This document shows, piece by piece, positions 1 to 6,014 of a DNA stretch of 6,583 bases; the stretch's first letter is position 1, and the number at the start of each line of letters is the position of its first letter. The notes under the pieces were generated by a model that was not told the origin of the DNA, did no database searches, and saw only the letters and a list, made by a program, of their open reading frames with translations. Location: NCBI GenBank assembly GCA_938008575.1, contig CALLKB010000281.1, forward strand, positions 1 through 6,583, read 5' to 3'. Source of the stretch: an uncultured Cytophagaceae bacterium. Lineage in GTDB: Bacteria; Bacteroidota; Bacteroidia; Cytophagales; Spirosomataceae. The translations under genes and the position numbers were made by a program.

Positions 1-54
1 TTGCGCGGCAAGAGCTTGTAGAGTTTCTGAAAATACTTCTAAGTTCGCTTTCAT
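1..54 (-). CDS. Transketolase, C-terminal subunit (N-terminal fragment only)
   Basis: Only the first 18 codons are in the window; the gene continues past the left edge. The start ATG is at 54-52 and the visible peptide begins MKANLEVFSETLQAL. The gene starts 2 bases after the stop of the transketolase N-terminal subunit, exactly where the partner subunit of a split transketolase is expected. In such pairs this subunit carries the pyrimidine-binding and C-terminal domains and completes the active site at the dimer interface. The identification rests mainly on position, because 18 residues are too few to recognise the family with confidence. It is almost certainly co-transcribed and translationally coupled with the gene before it. 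Confidence 0.6.
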   Translation of the reverse strand, partial: MKANLEVFSETLQALAAQ

Positions 55-56
55 AA

Positions 57-857
57 TTAGGCTAATTCCGCTAATGCTTGTTCAAATTGTGCTGGGTCCG
101 GAACGCCGTGATGCCATTTGGCCACGTTTTCCATGTAAGAAACGCCTTTCCCTTTGACGGTATGCGCGATGATAAACGAGGGTTTCCCGGATTCAAATGG
201 CAGGTCATCAAAGGTCTCTACCAACTCCTCGATATCGTGACCATCCACTTCTTTTACTGACCAGCCAAAAGATTCGATCTTCTGCTTAATGGGTTCTAGG
301 CCCATCACTTGGGCATTGGGCCCAGAAATCTGCAATTTATTGTAATCCAAAATCGCACACAGATTATCCAATTGATAGTGCGCGGCAAACATCATCGCCT
401 CCCAGTTAGAGCCCTCCGCCATTTCGCCGTCCCCTAAAATCGTGAACACCTTCAGGTCAGATTGGTCTTTTTTTGCAGCGAGCGCATTGCCCGCACAGAT
501 GGAAAGTCCATGTCCCAAACCGCCTGTATTCTGTTCCATACCGGGGATTTTTTTCGTGGGGTGGCCGATGTACGGAGATTGGTATTTCCCCATACTTTTC
601 AAGTCATCAAAAGGAAAAAATCCCTGATCCGCCAGCACGACATACAAGGCCTCCACGGCATGCCCTTTGCTTTGAATAAAGCGGTCGCGCATGGGATCAG
701 TAGGCGATGAAATACGCAAAACGTGGTTATACAAGACATTCAACAGGTCGATGATGGATAAACAGCCGCCGGTATGACCGGCTTTGGCTTGGTAAATCAC
801 TTCGATGATCTGCTTGCGGTATTGTTTCGACTTCGCTTTTAATGCTTCGATGTTCAT
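57..857 (-). CDS. Transketolase, N-terminal (thiamine-diphosphate-binding) subunit
   Basis: This 266-residue protein is the N-terminal half of a split transketolase, which moves a two-carbon ketol unit from a ketose phosphate to an aldose phosphate using thiamine diphosphate and a divalent metal. Visible family motifs are GHTGG (residues 27-31), SKGHA (63-67), TGGLGHGLS (111-119) and the cofactor motif that starts at GDGE (142-145) and ends at DYNKLQ (171-176). KGKGVSYMEN (235-244) and WHHG (248-251) follow near the C-terminus. A full-length transketolase is about 650 residues, so this chain needs the separate C-terminal subunit that starts 2 bases downstream. I chose the ATG at 857 because it overlaps the upstream stop as ATGA and gives a normal family start; an in-frame ATG at 881 would add eight residues inside the isomerase gene. 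Grouping with an isomerase and a DeoR regulator suggests a dedicated sugar-catabolic transketolase, not the housekeeping pentose-phosphate enzyme. Apulose-4-phosphate transketolase is one known enzyme of this split type, but the donor substrate here is not determined. Confidence 0.93.
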   Translation of the reverse strand: MNIEALKAKSKQYRKQIIEVIYQAKAGHTGGCLSIIDLLNVLYNHVLRISSPTDPMRDRFIQSKGHAVEALYVVLADQGFFPFDDLKSMGKYQSPYIGHPTKKIPGMEQNTGGLGHGLSICAGNALAAKKDQSDLKVFTILGDGEMAEGSNWEAMMFAAHYQLDNLCAILDYNKLQISGPNAQVMGLEPIKQKIESFGWSVKEVDGHDIEELVETFDDLPFESGKPSFIIAHTVKGKGVSYMENVAKWHHGVPDPAQFEQALAELA

Positions 858-2266
858 GATTGATGTTTGTAAATATCCCAACCCATGTAGTTCCCCAAAG
901 CTTCTTCTAAAATGTCCGCCGTCTTCGAGGCATTCATCACGACGTGGTGCTCAAATCCATTTTTACACACATAATTCATCAATTTTTGCAAGTCGGGAAT
1001 TTGTGCCACCGCACGGTTTCCGAACGTAGCCAAAGGATCATTGGTCAATTCTCCTTCGCCAATATAGGCCTTGATAATTCCCTTCGGATCGTCTGTGCTG
1101 ATGCGGCCGAATGTCAAAGGCATGGCAGGCGTACGACCATCCAAAGCGCCATAGGTATTTTCTACTCCGACCGACGTGCCTAAAATAGGTGCGTTGGAGA
1201 TTTCAATATCCGGCAAGAAAGACTTCGCCCAGTTGCCGCAGTGGAACAAGACACATTTGTCCGGATCCTCTGCATAGTTATTATTCCAATCGACTAAAGC
1301 GGATGGCGACGATGAGGCTAATTGCATGGCGTACATACTCAAGGTTCCGGTTACGTCGACTTCGCAGGCGCTTGGAAGCATGTTTTCGCTCATGATACTC
1401 ATGCTCGTGCAGACATTACATCCGTAATTTTGTTGCAAGGAAGTCCAGCATTGAATAGCCGTTGCGTCCAAATCGTATTCTTGCATGAATTGCTTGAGAA
1501 CGACGTCCAGCTTGGCGATTTGTAGCATGGCTTCGTTTGGCGTTTTTCCTTGAGGAGCATACGATTTAATGCTGTCCAAATGGTCTTTTACCACCTGATC
1601 GTTCGCGGTCAATTTATTGGCTTTGCCTAAAATCTCCGACAAATCTACTGTCGTGACTGTGATGCCATTGCGTTGCAAAATTTTCTCGGAATAGCGTACC
1701 GTATTGAAAGCGCCAGGACGAGCCCCCACGGCACCGATTCGAACAGATTTTAGGCCTTTGACGACCCGACAAACCGCTACGAATTTCAATAAATCTTGTT
1801 GGAAAATCGGACTTTGCGGCGATGAAACGTGCTGGGTCGTCAAGGAATATTTGATGCCATATTGGTACAAATTATTACAAACAGAGATCTTTCCACACCA
1901 AGCATCTCGGCGATTCACCACATTCATTTTCGCTAATTCATCCGGATAGGCTTGTACGAGTACAGGTACATTTAAATCAGCCAGTTTCAGCGTATCAGCC
2001 ACACCTTTCTCATCTCCAAAGTTGGGCAACAACACCAAAATTCCCGAAATCTCATCCCGATGCTTTTTAAACAATTCGGCACAGGTTTTGGCTTCTTGGA
2101 AGGTTTCTATTCCGCCTAATTTACTTTGGTTGGTGTCCAATAAAATGGCTTTTAGCCCTAGTTGTTTGAATACGTCCAAAATTTCCGTCCGCGCTTTTTC
2201 GACAAGGCTGTCTGGGAAAAAGTCGCGATTCCCGATGATGATGCCTAAGCTTGCTTGTGTTTTCAT
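854..2266 (-). CDS. L-fucose isomerase-like sugar isomerase
   Basis: This 470-residue cytoplasmic protein belongs to the L-fucose/L-arabinose isomerase superfamily (COG2407-like), whose members interconvert aldoses and ketoses with a divalent metal, often manganese. The N-terminal domain has GIIIGNRDFFP (residues 8-18), LGGIET (50-55) and the stretch PNFGDE (81-86) leading to PVLVQAYPDE (101-110). The C-terminal catalytic part has CEVDVTG (301-307), DWNNNY (326-331) and FHCGNW (341-346). By family analogy Glu302, Asp326 and His342 are candidate metal ligands; this is inferred, not aligned. At 470 residues it is well short of E. coli FucI (about 590), so true L-fucose specificity should not be assumed. 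Its start overlaps the deoR stop by one base (TAATG) and its stop overlaps the transketolase start by four (ATGA). It probably performs the first step, aldose to ketose, before a kinase and the split transketolase. D-arabinose, L-fucose, D-apiose or another pentose or deoxy sugar are all possible substrates. Confidence 0.85.
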   Translation of the reverse strand: MKTQASLGIIIGNRDFFPDSLVEKARTEILDVFKQLGLKAILLDTNQSKLGGIETFQEAKTCAELFKKHRDEISGILVLLPNFGDEKGVADTLKLADLNVPVLVQAYPDELAKMNVVNRRDAWCGKISVCNNLYQYGIKYSLTTQHVSSPQSPIFQQDLLKFVAVCRVVKGLKSVRIGAVGARPGAFNTVRYSEKILQRNGITVTTVDLSEILGKANKLTANDQVVKDHLDSIKSYAPQGKTPNEAMLQIAKLDVVLKQFMQEYDLDATAIQCWTSLQQNYGCNVCTSMSIMSENMLPSACEVDVTGTLSMYAMQLASSSPSALVDWNNNYAEDPDKCVLFHCGNWAKSFLPDIEISNAPILGTSVGVENTYGALDGRTPAMPLTFGRISTDDPKGIIKAYIGEGELTNDPLATFGNRAVAQIPDLQKLMNYVCKNGFEHHVVMNASKTADILEEALGNYMGWDIYKHQS

Positions 2267-3033
2267 TATTCTGCGATTACTAATTCGATGTCATTACTTC
2301 TAAAATGTTCTTTTTCCGCCTCGCTGATTCCGGCGTCCGTGATGACGGAATCAATGAGGGAGAGGGCGCCTAGGCTCGCGAGGGAGCTTTGGCCAATTTT
2401 CGTGGAGTCGGCCACGAGGTATATAGTTTCTGCCGCATCTATCATCGCTTTTTTAACAACGAGGTCGCTGATGGACGGATAGGTGAGACCTGATTTCAGG
2501 GAAATGCCGGCGGTGGCTAAAAACAATTTTTGAACGTTCAGTCCTTTGAAGAAATCGGCGGCTTTCTGCCCGGTGAGGGATAGGGTGGGGGGTTTAAATT
2601 CGCCACCGGTGACGATTAATTCAATGCCGGGCTCGGAGCCTAACATCATCGCGATGTTGAGGGCATTCGTGATAACGGTAAGGTGTTTGAAACCGATGAG
2701 ATTTTTGGCGATTTCAGTCGTGGTGGAACCGGAGTCCAGGATGATAGTATCGCCCACTTCGATGAATTCCATGCACTTTTTGGCGATGAGGGCTTTTTTA
2801 TCCAAGTTTTCTTGGTTCATTAAAGCTAGGCCGCGTGCGGAATCAAAGGCATTTTTTAAAAATGCACCACCGTGTTCTTTGATGATGAGCCCTTCGGCTT
2901 CGAGCTTTTCGAGGTCTTGTCGGATCGTTACTTCCGTGACCTTGAACAACTTAGCCAGATTGACTACCTTGGCAGAGCCATCTTCTTTGAGCAAGTCGAT
3001 GATTTTTTCCCTTCGTTGGTTCGGCAACAGCAT
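2266..3033 (-). CDS. DeoR-family sugar-operon transcriptional regulator
   Basis: This 255-residue protein has the two-domain DeoR/GlpR layout. A winged helix-turn-helix spans about residues 4-57 and includes the signature TIRQDLEKLEAEGLI (36-50) and the wing EHGGAF (53-58). A sugar-phosphate sensor domain follows, with LDSGSTTTEIA (99-109), ITNALNIA (121-128), VTGGEF (141-146), ADSTKIG (208-214) and DSVITD (228-233). Proteins of this family usually repress their own operon until a phosphorylated sugar intermediate binds. It is the first gene of the operon and its TAA overlaps the isomerase ATG by one base. I chose the ATG at 3033; a TTG at 3060 would also be in frame but would place coding sequence inside the inverted-repeat operator and add nine residues before the usual family start (xxRREKIxxLL). 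The next base out from the start codon is spacer, and then the operator begins, consistent with autoregulation. The inducer is unknown. Confidence 0.93.
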   Translation of the reverse strand: MLLPNQRREKIIDLLKEDGSAKVVNLAKLFKVTEVTIRQDLEKLEAEGLIIKEHGGAFLKNAFDSARGLALMNQENLDKKALIAKKCMEFIEVGDTIILDSGSTTTEIAKNLIGFKHLTVITNALNIAMMLGSEPGIELIVTGGEFKPPTLSLTGQKAADFFKGLNVQKLFLATAGISLKSGLTYPSISDLVVKKAMIDAAETIYLVADSTKIGQSSLASLGALSLIDSVITDAGISEAEKEHFRSNDIELVIAE

Positions 3034-3034
3034 C

Positions 3035-3077
3035 TTTCGTTTATTTTCGTTTTTGTACAATTCGAAAATAAACGAAA
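3035..3077. promoter_or_regulatory. Probable DeoR operator: 15-bp perfect inverted repeat
   Basis: The left arm TTTCGTTTATTTTCG (3035-3049) is perfectly repeated in inverted orientation at 3063-3077, with a 13-base spacer containing TTGTACAA. On the plus strand the unit TTTCGTTT occurs at 3035-3042 and 3045-3052, ten bases apart (one helical turn). The inverted unit AAACGAAA occurs at 3070-3077, and a degenerate copy ATTCGAAA at 3060-3067. Repeated TTTCGTTT-like units are typical of DeoR-family binding sites. The site lies one base outside the deoR start codon and in the divergent region before the cupin gene, so autorepression is likely and control of the cupin is possible. Binding is inferred. 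Confidence 0.72.
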
Positions 3078-3084
3078 ATTATGG

Positions 3085-3092
3085 CAAATAAA
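3085..3092 (-). promoter_or_regulatory. Possible -7 promoter element for the deoR operon
   Basis: Read on the minus strand this is TTTATTTG, one mismatch from the Bacteroidota -7 consensus TAnnTTTG. It would start transcription just before the operator, putting the inverted repeat in the leader. No well-spaced -33 TTG accompanies it. Overlapping alternatives such as TAATTTTC (minus strand, 3079-3072) are about as good, so the exact element is uncertain. Confidence 0.2.
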
Positions 3093-3123
3093 AAGAAACG
3101 TTCAAAAAGTAGATTGGACAACG

Positions 3124-3131
3124 TACATTTG
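3124..3131 (+). promoter_or_regulatory. Bacteroidota-type -7 promoter element for the cupin gene
   Basis: TACATTTG matches the Bacteroidota sigma-A -7 consensus TAnnTTTG exactly. The only near -33 match at suitable spacing is TTC at 3101-3103, 20 bases upstream, where TTG is expected. Transcription would begin near 3138, leaving a leader of about ten bases before the ATG at 3148. The operator-like repeat ends 46 bases upstream of this element. Confidence 0.45.
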
Positions 3132-3147
3132 TAATCAAATCTTTGGC

Positions 3148-3630
3148 ATGAAATCGCATTCCATTATTCCCTATTATTTCGAAAGTGATGGTGTTATTCC
3201 CAATAACCCCTTACCCGTTTTGATCTATAAGCAAGTCATGCAGGATTTTGAGGCAACTTTTCGGAAAAATGCTTGGTCAAATAATTGGAAGGATATCGTT
3301 TTGCCTTACGACCATTTTCATAGTAATACACATGAGGTATTAGCATTGGTAGAAGGAACGGCCAAATTAAAAATCGGCGGTAAACATGGAATCGAATTAC
3401 GCGTAGAAACGGGCGATGTCATCATTATGCCTGCAGGGGTGGGGCATTATTCGGTCGACAACTCGCTAAGGTATCAGTTCGTGGGAGGATATCCCAATGG
3501 GGCAGATTGGAACTTGAGACAAAGCTTGGAGGAAGATGCTTTAATACTTGACGAAATTGGCAATATTCCACTACCAACTACGGATCCCATTTTTGGGGTG
3601 GAAGGGCCTTTGTTTGATTATTGGAAGTAA
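3148..3630 (+). CDS. YjlB-like single-domain cupin protein
   Basis: This is the only plus-strand gene in the window and encodes a 160-residue cupin similar to the uncharacterised Bacillus YjlB family. Cupin motif 1 is complete: His56-x-His58-x4-Glu63-x6-Gly70. Motif 2 is Gly89-x5-Pro95-x-Gly97-x2-His100, with Asn105 close behind. The two histidines, the glutamate and His100 form the expected metal site. IPNNP (17-21) near the N-terminus, GGYPNGADW (113-121) in the middle and PLPTTDPIFG (141-150) near the C-terminus are the parts that resemble YjlB. The open frame extends upstream to 2872, but that part is antisense to deoR, so I start at the ATG at 3148, which follows a good -7 element. No signal peptide is seen. 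The family has no established reaction. Divergent placement from the sugar operon, with a shared operator region, suggests but does not prove a link to sugar metabolism. Confidence 0.85.
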   Translation: MKSHSIIPYYFESDGVIPNNPLPVLIYKQVMQDFEATFRKNAWSNNWKDIVLPYDHFHSNTHEVLALVEGTAKLKIGGKHGIELRVETGDVIIMPAGVGHYSVDNSLRYQFVGGYPNGADWNLRQSLEEDALILDEIGNIPLPTTDPIFGVEGPLFDYWK

Positions 3631-3857
3631 AACAGTCCCATGACTAATTTTTACGCATTGAAAATGCCGCTTTATCCATTTTAGGAGGATTTCCAAGGGT
3701 ATAATTAAAAGCAACACTATTTAAATAGGCAAAAACCTTTCCTATTTTTTCCTTGCTCATTCCTACATAATGCGTAACCTCTTCTTTCTGTTCGAAAAGG
3801 TTTCCAGAGGTGCTGTATGTCCTATCTAATTTTAACACTATCAAATATACTATTAAA
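3631..3857. other. Gene-poor AT-rich gap; no convincing gene
   Basis: This gap separates the stops of two convergent genes. On the minus strand an open frame (3901-3644) crosses it and would encode 85 residues. Its first part overlaps the end of the flavin-barrel gene in another frame, and its remainder (for example MSKEKIGKVFAYLNS, coded near 3757-3713) matches no family I recognise. It may be noncoding or the tail of a decayed gene. A four-base-pair hairpin AGTC/GACT at 3634-3645 followed by AATTTTT is too weak to call a terminator for the cupin gene. Confidence 0.4.
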
Positions 3858-4421
3858 TTATATTTTATTTCTCTCAAGCCCCAAAGCCGTTGGCAGCCCA
3901 TCCAAACTGATCAAATTATTCTCATCGATGTAATGACTCAAGCCTTCTGAACCTTTTTGAGCGGCCCAAGAAAAATGTATATCGCGATGTTCGATAAAAT
4001 CATAACGAGGGACGCCAAAACCACAAGAACTTTGAACCAATTCTACATCAACGACAATGATTTGACGCGTACTTTCATAGACATCAAATCCTCGGGAATA
4101 AGTGTCCCATTTTTCGTTGGAAGGTAAAATGGTTTCACCCTTCCCATATAATTTTAATATCAAGGGCTTCTTGTCAAAAGAACAAAACATGATGGTTATC
4201 CGGCCATTCTCCAAGACGTGAGCCGACGTTTCATTGCCCGAGCTGATGACATCTATATACGCCACTTGATTGGGATTTATTACCCGAAAGGAGTCTAAAC
4301 CTTTCGGCGAGACATTGATATGCCCATCCCCTGAAAGTGGTGCTGTACCCACAAAATACATGTGTTGGTTTTTGATAAATGCCTTTTGTGTCGCTGAAAT
4401 CTGTTTATAAAACTCGCCCAT
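3858..4421 (-). CDS. Pyridoxamine 5'-phosphate oxidase-like flavin split-barrel protein
   Basis: This protein of about 187 residues belongs to the pyridoxamine-phosphate-oxidase-like split-barrel superfamily, cytoplasmic proteins that usually bind FMN, heme or F420. Numbered from the longer in-frame start at 4445, it shows GHINVSPKG (41-49), SGNETSAH (69-76), GRITIMFC (81-88), LKLYGKGE (97-104), SSCGFGVPRY (139-148) and SLDGLPT (180-186). These match a widespread uncharacterised subfamily that usually starts M-x-x-FY and ends near SxDGLPT. For that reason I prefer the ATG at 4421 (MGEFYKQIS); the ATG at 4445 would add MSILNFHF and cannot be excluded. The protein has nine residues after GLPT, a small C-terminal extension. 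It is not PdxH itself, which has a different pattern. The gene stands alone: a terminator lies upstream on the same strand and a convergent gene follows. The biochemical role is unknown; redox chemistry on a small molecule is the family-level guess. Confidence 0.85.
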   Translation of the reverse strand: MGEFYKQISATQKAFIKNQHMYFVGTAPLSGDGHINVSPKGLDSFRVINPNQVAYIDVISSGNETSAHVLENGRITIMFCSFDKKPLILKLYGKGETILPSNEKWDTYSRGFDVYESTRQIIVVDVELVQSSCGFGVPRYDFIEHRDIHFSWAAQKGSEGLSHYIDENNLISLDGLPTALGLERNKI

Positions 4422-4496
4422 GAAATGAAAATTAAGTATGCTCATTTAAAAATTAATAATCAAAAGGTGCAGCTACCCAAAACATTGATGAACAAC

Positions 4497-4527
4497 AAAA
4501 AAGGCGTCCGTCGATTGACGGGCGCCT
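4497..4527 (-). terminator. Intrinsic terminator after the hydrolase/EthD cluster
   Basis: An 11-bp stem pairs 4502-4512 with 4517-4527 (AGGCGTCCGTC / GACGGGCGCCT, one T-G pair) around a GATT loop. On the minus strand the stem is followed by five T residues and then GTTGTT. This is a typical rho-independent terminator for transcription leaving the hydrolase gene whose stop is at 4612. It also separates that cluster from the flavin-barrel gene further on. Confidence 0.87.
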
Positions 4528-4611
4528 AGTGCAATTTGGATCCCTTAGTAGCTTGAATGTTGAGTCCATTTCCATTATTTTAACTTGCCGGTGTCAAAAG
4601 GTACATGATTT

Positions 4612-5430
4612 CTATTTTCCTAAAAAATCAACTATCAAATTGGAAATCAGCGTTGGTTTCTCCATAAATACCATATGGCTCGTATTGGGTAAAATCGTTA
4701 ATTGACTACCGGGAATTGTCCTATAAATATGTAAACCATGTTCCAATTTAGTCACGTCCTTATCACCATAAACGATTAAGAACTTACTTTTGATTTTACT
4801 TAAATGGTCATTACTTATCACCTCTTTGGTTATCCACATATCCTTCAACTGCATATACGATTTTTGCCAATTATTTCTGTTAGGAGATAATTTCAAAAAA
4901 TCCTTTAACCAATACTCTTTAAATTCTTCAGATATAGTTTCAGGAGTCCATTTCTTCATGGCATCTATAGCTCCATCAGGATATCCGTCTGTATCACTAT
5001 TTGAACCACTAACAATCACTTTTTTAACTTTATCCGGTCTGTCATAGGCCAAAATATACGCAGAATTTCCACCATCACTCCACCCTAAAACATATACACT
5101 GTCTAATTTCATTTGGTCAATGAACGCTGAATAATAATCGGCATAAATTTGATAACTAATGGCATCAATCTGCTCAGACCTTCCTTGGCCAGGACTATCA
5201 ATAGCAATAACTCGATAGTTTTTCGATAATGGCCCTATAACTTGATTAAAGTTACTAATAGACCCAAAACCTCCGTGTAACAATAAAAGTGGAGTTCCTT
5301 TACCATATTCCTCATAATAAACTTTTGCTCCTTTGATCGTAACATATTTGCCATTGTTCGAACCGTAAGGGATTTGAGCATAAAGGGTTTGGGATAGAAA
5401 TAATATCCCTAAGAATAGCATTTTCTTCAT
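4612..5430 (-). CDS. Exported alpha/beta-fold hydrolase
   Basis: This 272-residue alpha/beta hydrolase has an N-terminal signal peptide: MKK, a hydrophobic stretch (MLFLGILFLSQTL) and a likely cleavage after Ala18 in YAQ. The oxyanion region LLHGGFG is at 50-56, and DSPGQGRS (78-85) follows. The nucleophile elbow GWSDGG (116-121) puts the catalytic serine at 118. YGDKD (221-225) supplies the acid, probably Asp225, and SHM (251-253) the histidine, His252. The triad is complete, so the enzyme should be active, but this family spans esterases, lactonases, dehalogenases and C-C hydrolases and the substrate cannot be inferred. The open frame reaches an ATG at 5496, but that would put 22 residues before the signal peptide, so 5430 is the better start. 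It is the last gene before the terminator and follows the EthD gene by 99 bases. It is paralogous to the hydrolase at the right edge. Its sequence is visibly AT-rich compared with the sugar operon. Confidence 0.9.
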   Translation of the reverse strand: MKKMLFLGILFLSQTLYAQIPYGSNNGKYVTIKGAKVYYEEYGKGTPLLLLHGGFGSISNFNQVIGPLSKNYRVIAIDSPGQGRSEQIDAISYQIYADYYSAFIDQMKLDSVYVLGWSDGGNSAYILAYDRPDKVKKVIVSGSNSDTDGYPDGAIDAMKKWTPETISEEFKEYWLKDFLKLSPNRNNWQKSYMQLKDMWITKEVISNDHLSKIKSKFLIVYGDKDVTKLEHGLHIYRTIPGSQLTILPNTSHMVFMEKPTLISNLIVDFLGK

Positions 5431-5529
5431 TTGAATTGAATTTATGATATGATTTATTGCCTGATAAAATGAAAGGTCTACCGAAACTGTAATCATGTTA
5501 AGGTTGACTGCGAGCCATAAATTCGGGAT

Positions 5530-5946
5530 TTATTGCAACACTTCACTAATTTGAACTATTGGTTGACTATTTGTATAGTTGGGTATATCTGCATTCAATT
5601 TTGCAGATACTTCTCCATTCATTGCCTTTTGGAATGACGCAATAGAATCAAAGTACAAGTAGCCGATAGCTAAATATGGTACAGGTGCATTAGGAACTCC
5701 ACTTGCCAAACCCTTATCAATGGCAATCGCTTTTAAACTATTTCCTAGTAAAGACTTTGCCAAAGACATGTGTTTGCTTGCATAATAATCCATGTTAAAT
5801 GTCTTGCCTTCTCCATTGGGATAATAGATGCCAACTTTAATCATTCCTTTAGTAATTTTTGGCGATTCAGAAGCACTTTGGGCAAATGACACCTGAATCA
5901 TCAATAAAAATACAAGGGTTAAAACGCTAAATAATTTTGTTTTCAT
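5530..5946 (-). CDS. EthD-domain protein with signal peptide
   Basis: This 138-residue protein is a single EthD (dimeric alpha-beta barrel) domain behind a signal peptide. The signal has MKTK, a hydrophobic core (LFSVLTLVFLLMIQV) and a likely cleavage after Ala22 in SFAQ. The EthD core starts with MIKVGIYYPNGEG (35-47) and continues with DYYASKHM (53-60), KSLLG (64-68), GYLYFDS (95-101) and DIPNYTN (120-126). His59 in the KHM motif is the conserved polar residue of the fold. EthD was named from the ethyl tert-butyl ether degradation locus; most family members are cytoplasmic, small and of unknown reaction, so export is unusual. The gene sits between two paralogous alpha/beta hydrolases on the same strand, with gaps of 68 and 99 bases, and probably belongs to one transcript with them. 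A role in handling a hydrolase substrate or product outside the cytoplasm is a guess. Confidence 0.88.
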   Translation of the reverse strand: MKTKLFSVLTLVFLLMIQVSFAQSASESPKITKGMIKVGIYYPNGEGKTFNMDYYASKHMSLAKSLLGNSLKAIAIDKGLASGVPNAPVPYLAIGYLYFDSIASFQKAMNGEVSAKLNADIPNYTNSQPIVQISEVLQ

Positions 5947-6014
5947 AATGGGTAAATTTTTAAACTCGTTTTTTCATGTGGGTTCTGCTCCACTATAGAT
6001 TAATTAAACAAACA

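Noticed and set aside
858..881. Upstream ATG at 881 for the transketolase N-half
   Set aside because: It lies inside the isomerase gene, while the ATG at 857 forms a standard ATGA overlap and matches the family start.
3034..3060. TTG start at 3060 for the DeoR regulator
   Set aside because: It would place coding sequence over most of the inverted repeat and add residues not typical of the family; the ATG at 3033 fits better.
2546..3091. 181-codon plus-strand open frame
   Set aside because: It lies wholly opposite the well-supported deoR gene and its translation is rich in serine, methionine and arginine with no recognisable domain; it is a shadow frame.
2872..3147. N-terminal extension of the cupin frame back to 2872
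   Set aside because: It is antisense to the DeoR helix-turn-helix region, crosses the operator, and the cupin family similarity begins at the ATG at 3148.
3634..3651. Small hairpin AGTC/GACT followed by T residues after the cupin stop
   Set aside because: A four-base-pair stem is too weak to call an intrinsic terminator.
5431..5496. Upstream ATG at 5496 for the exported hydrolase
   Set aside because: It would put 22 residues in front of a clear signal peptide starting MKKMLFLG; the added sequence is not family-like.
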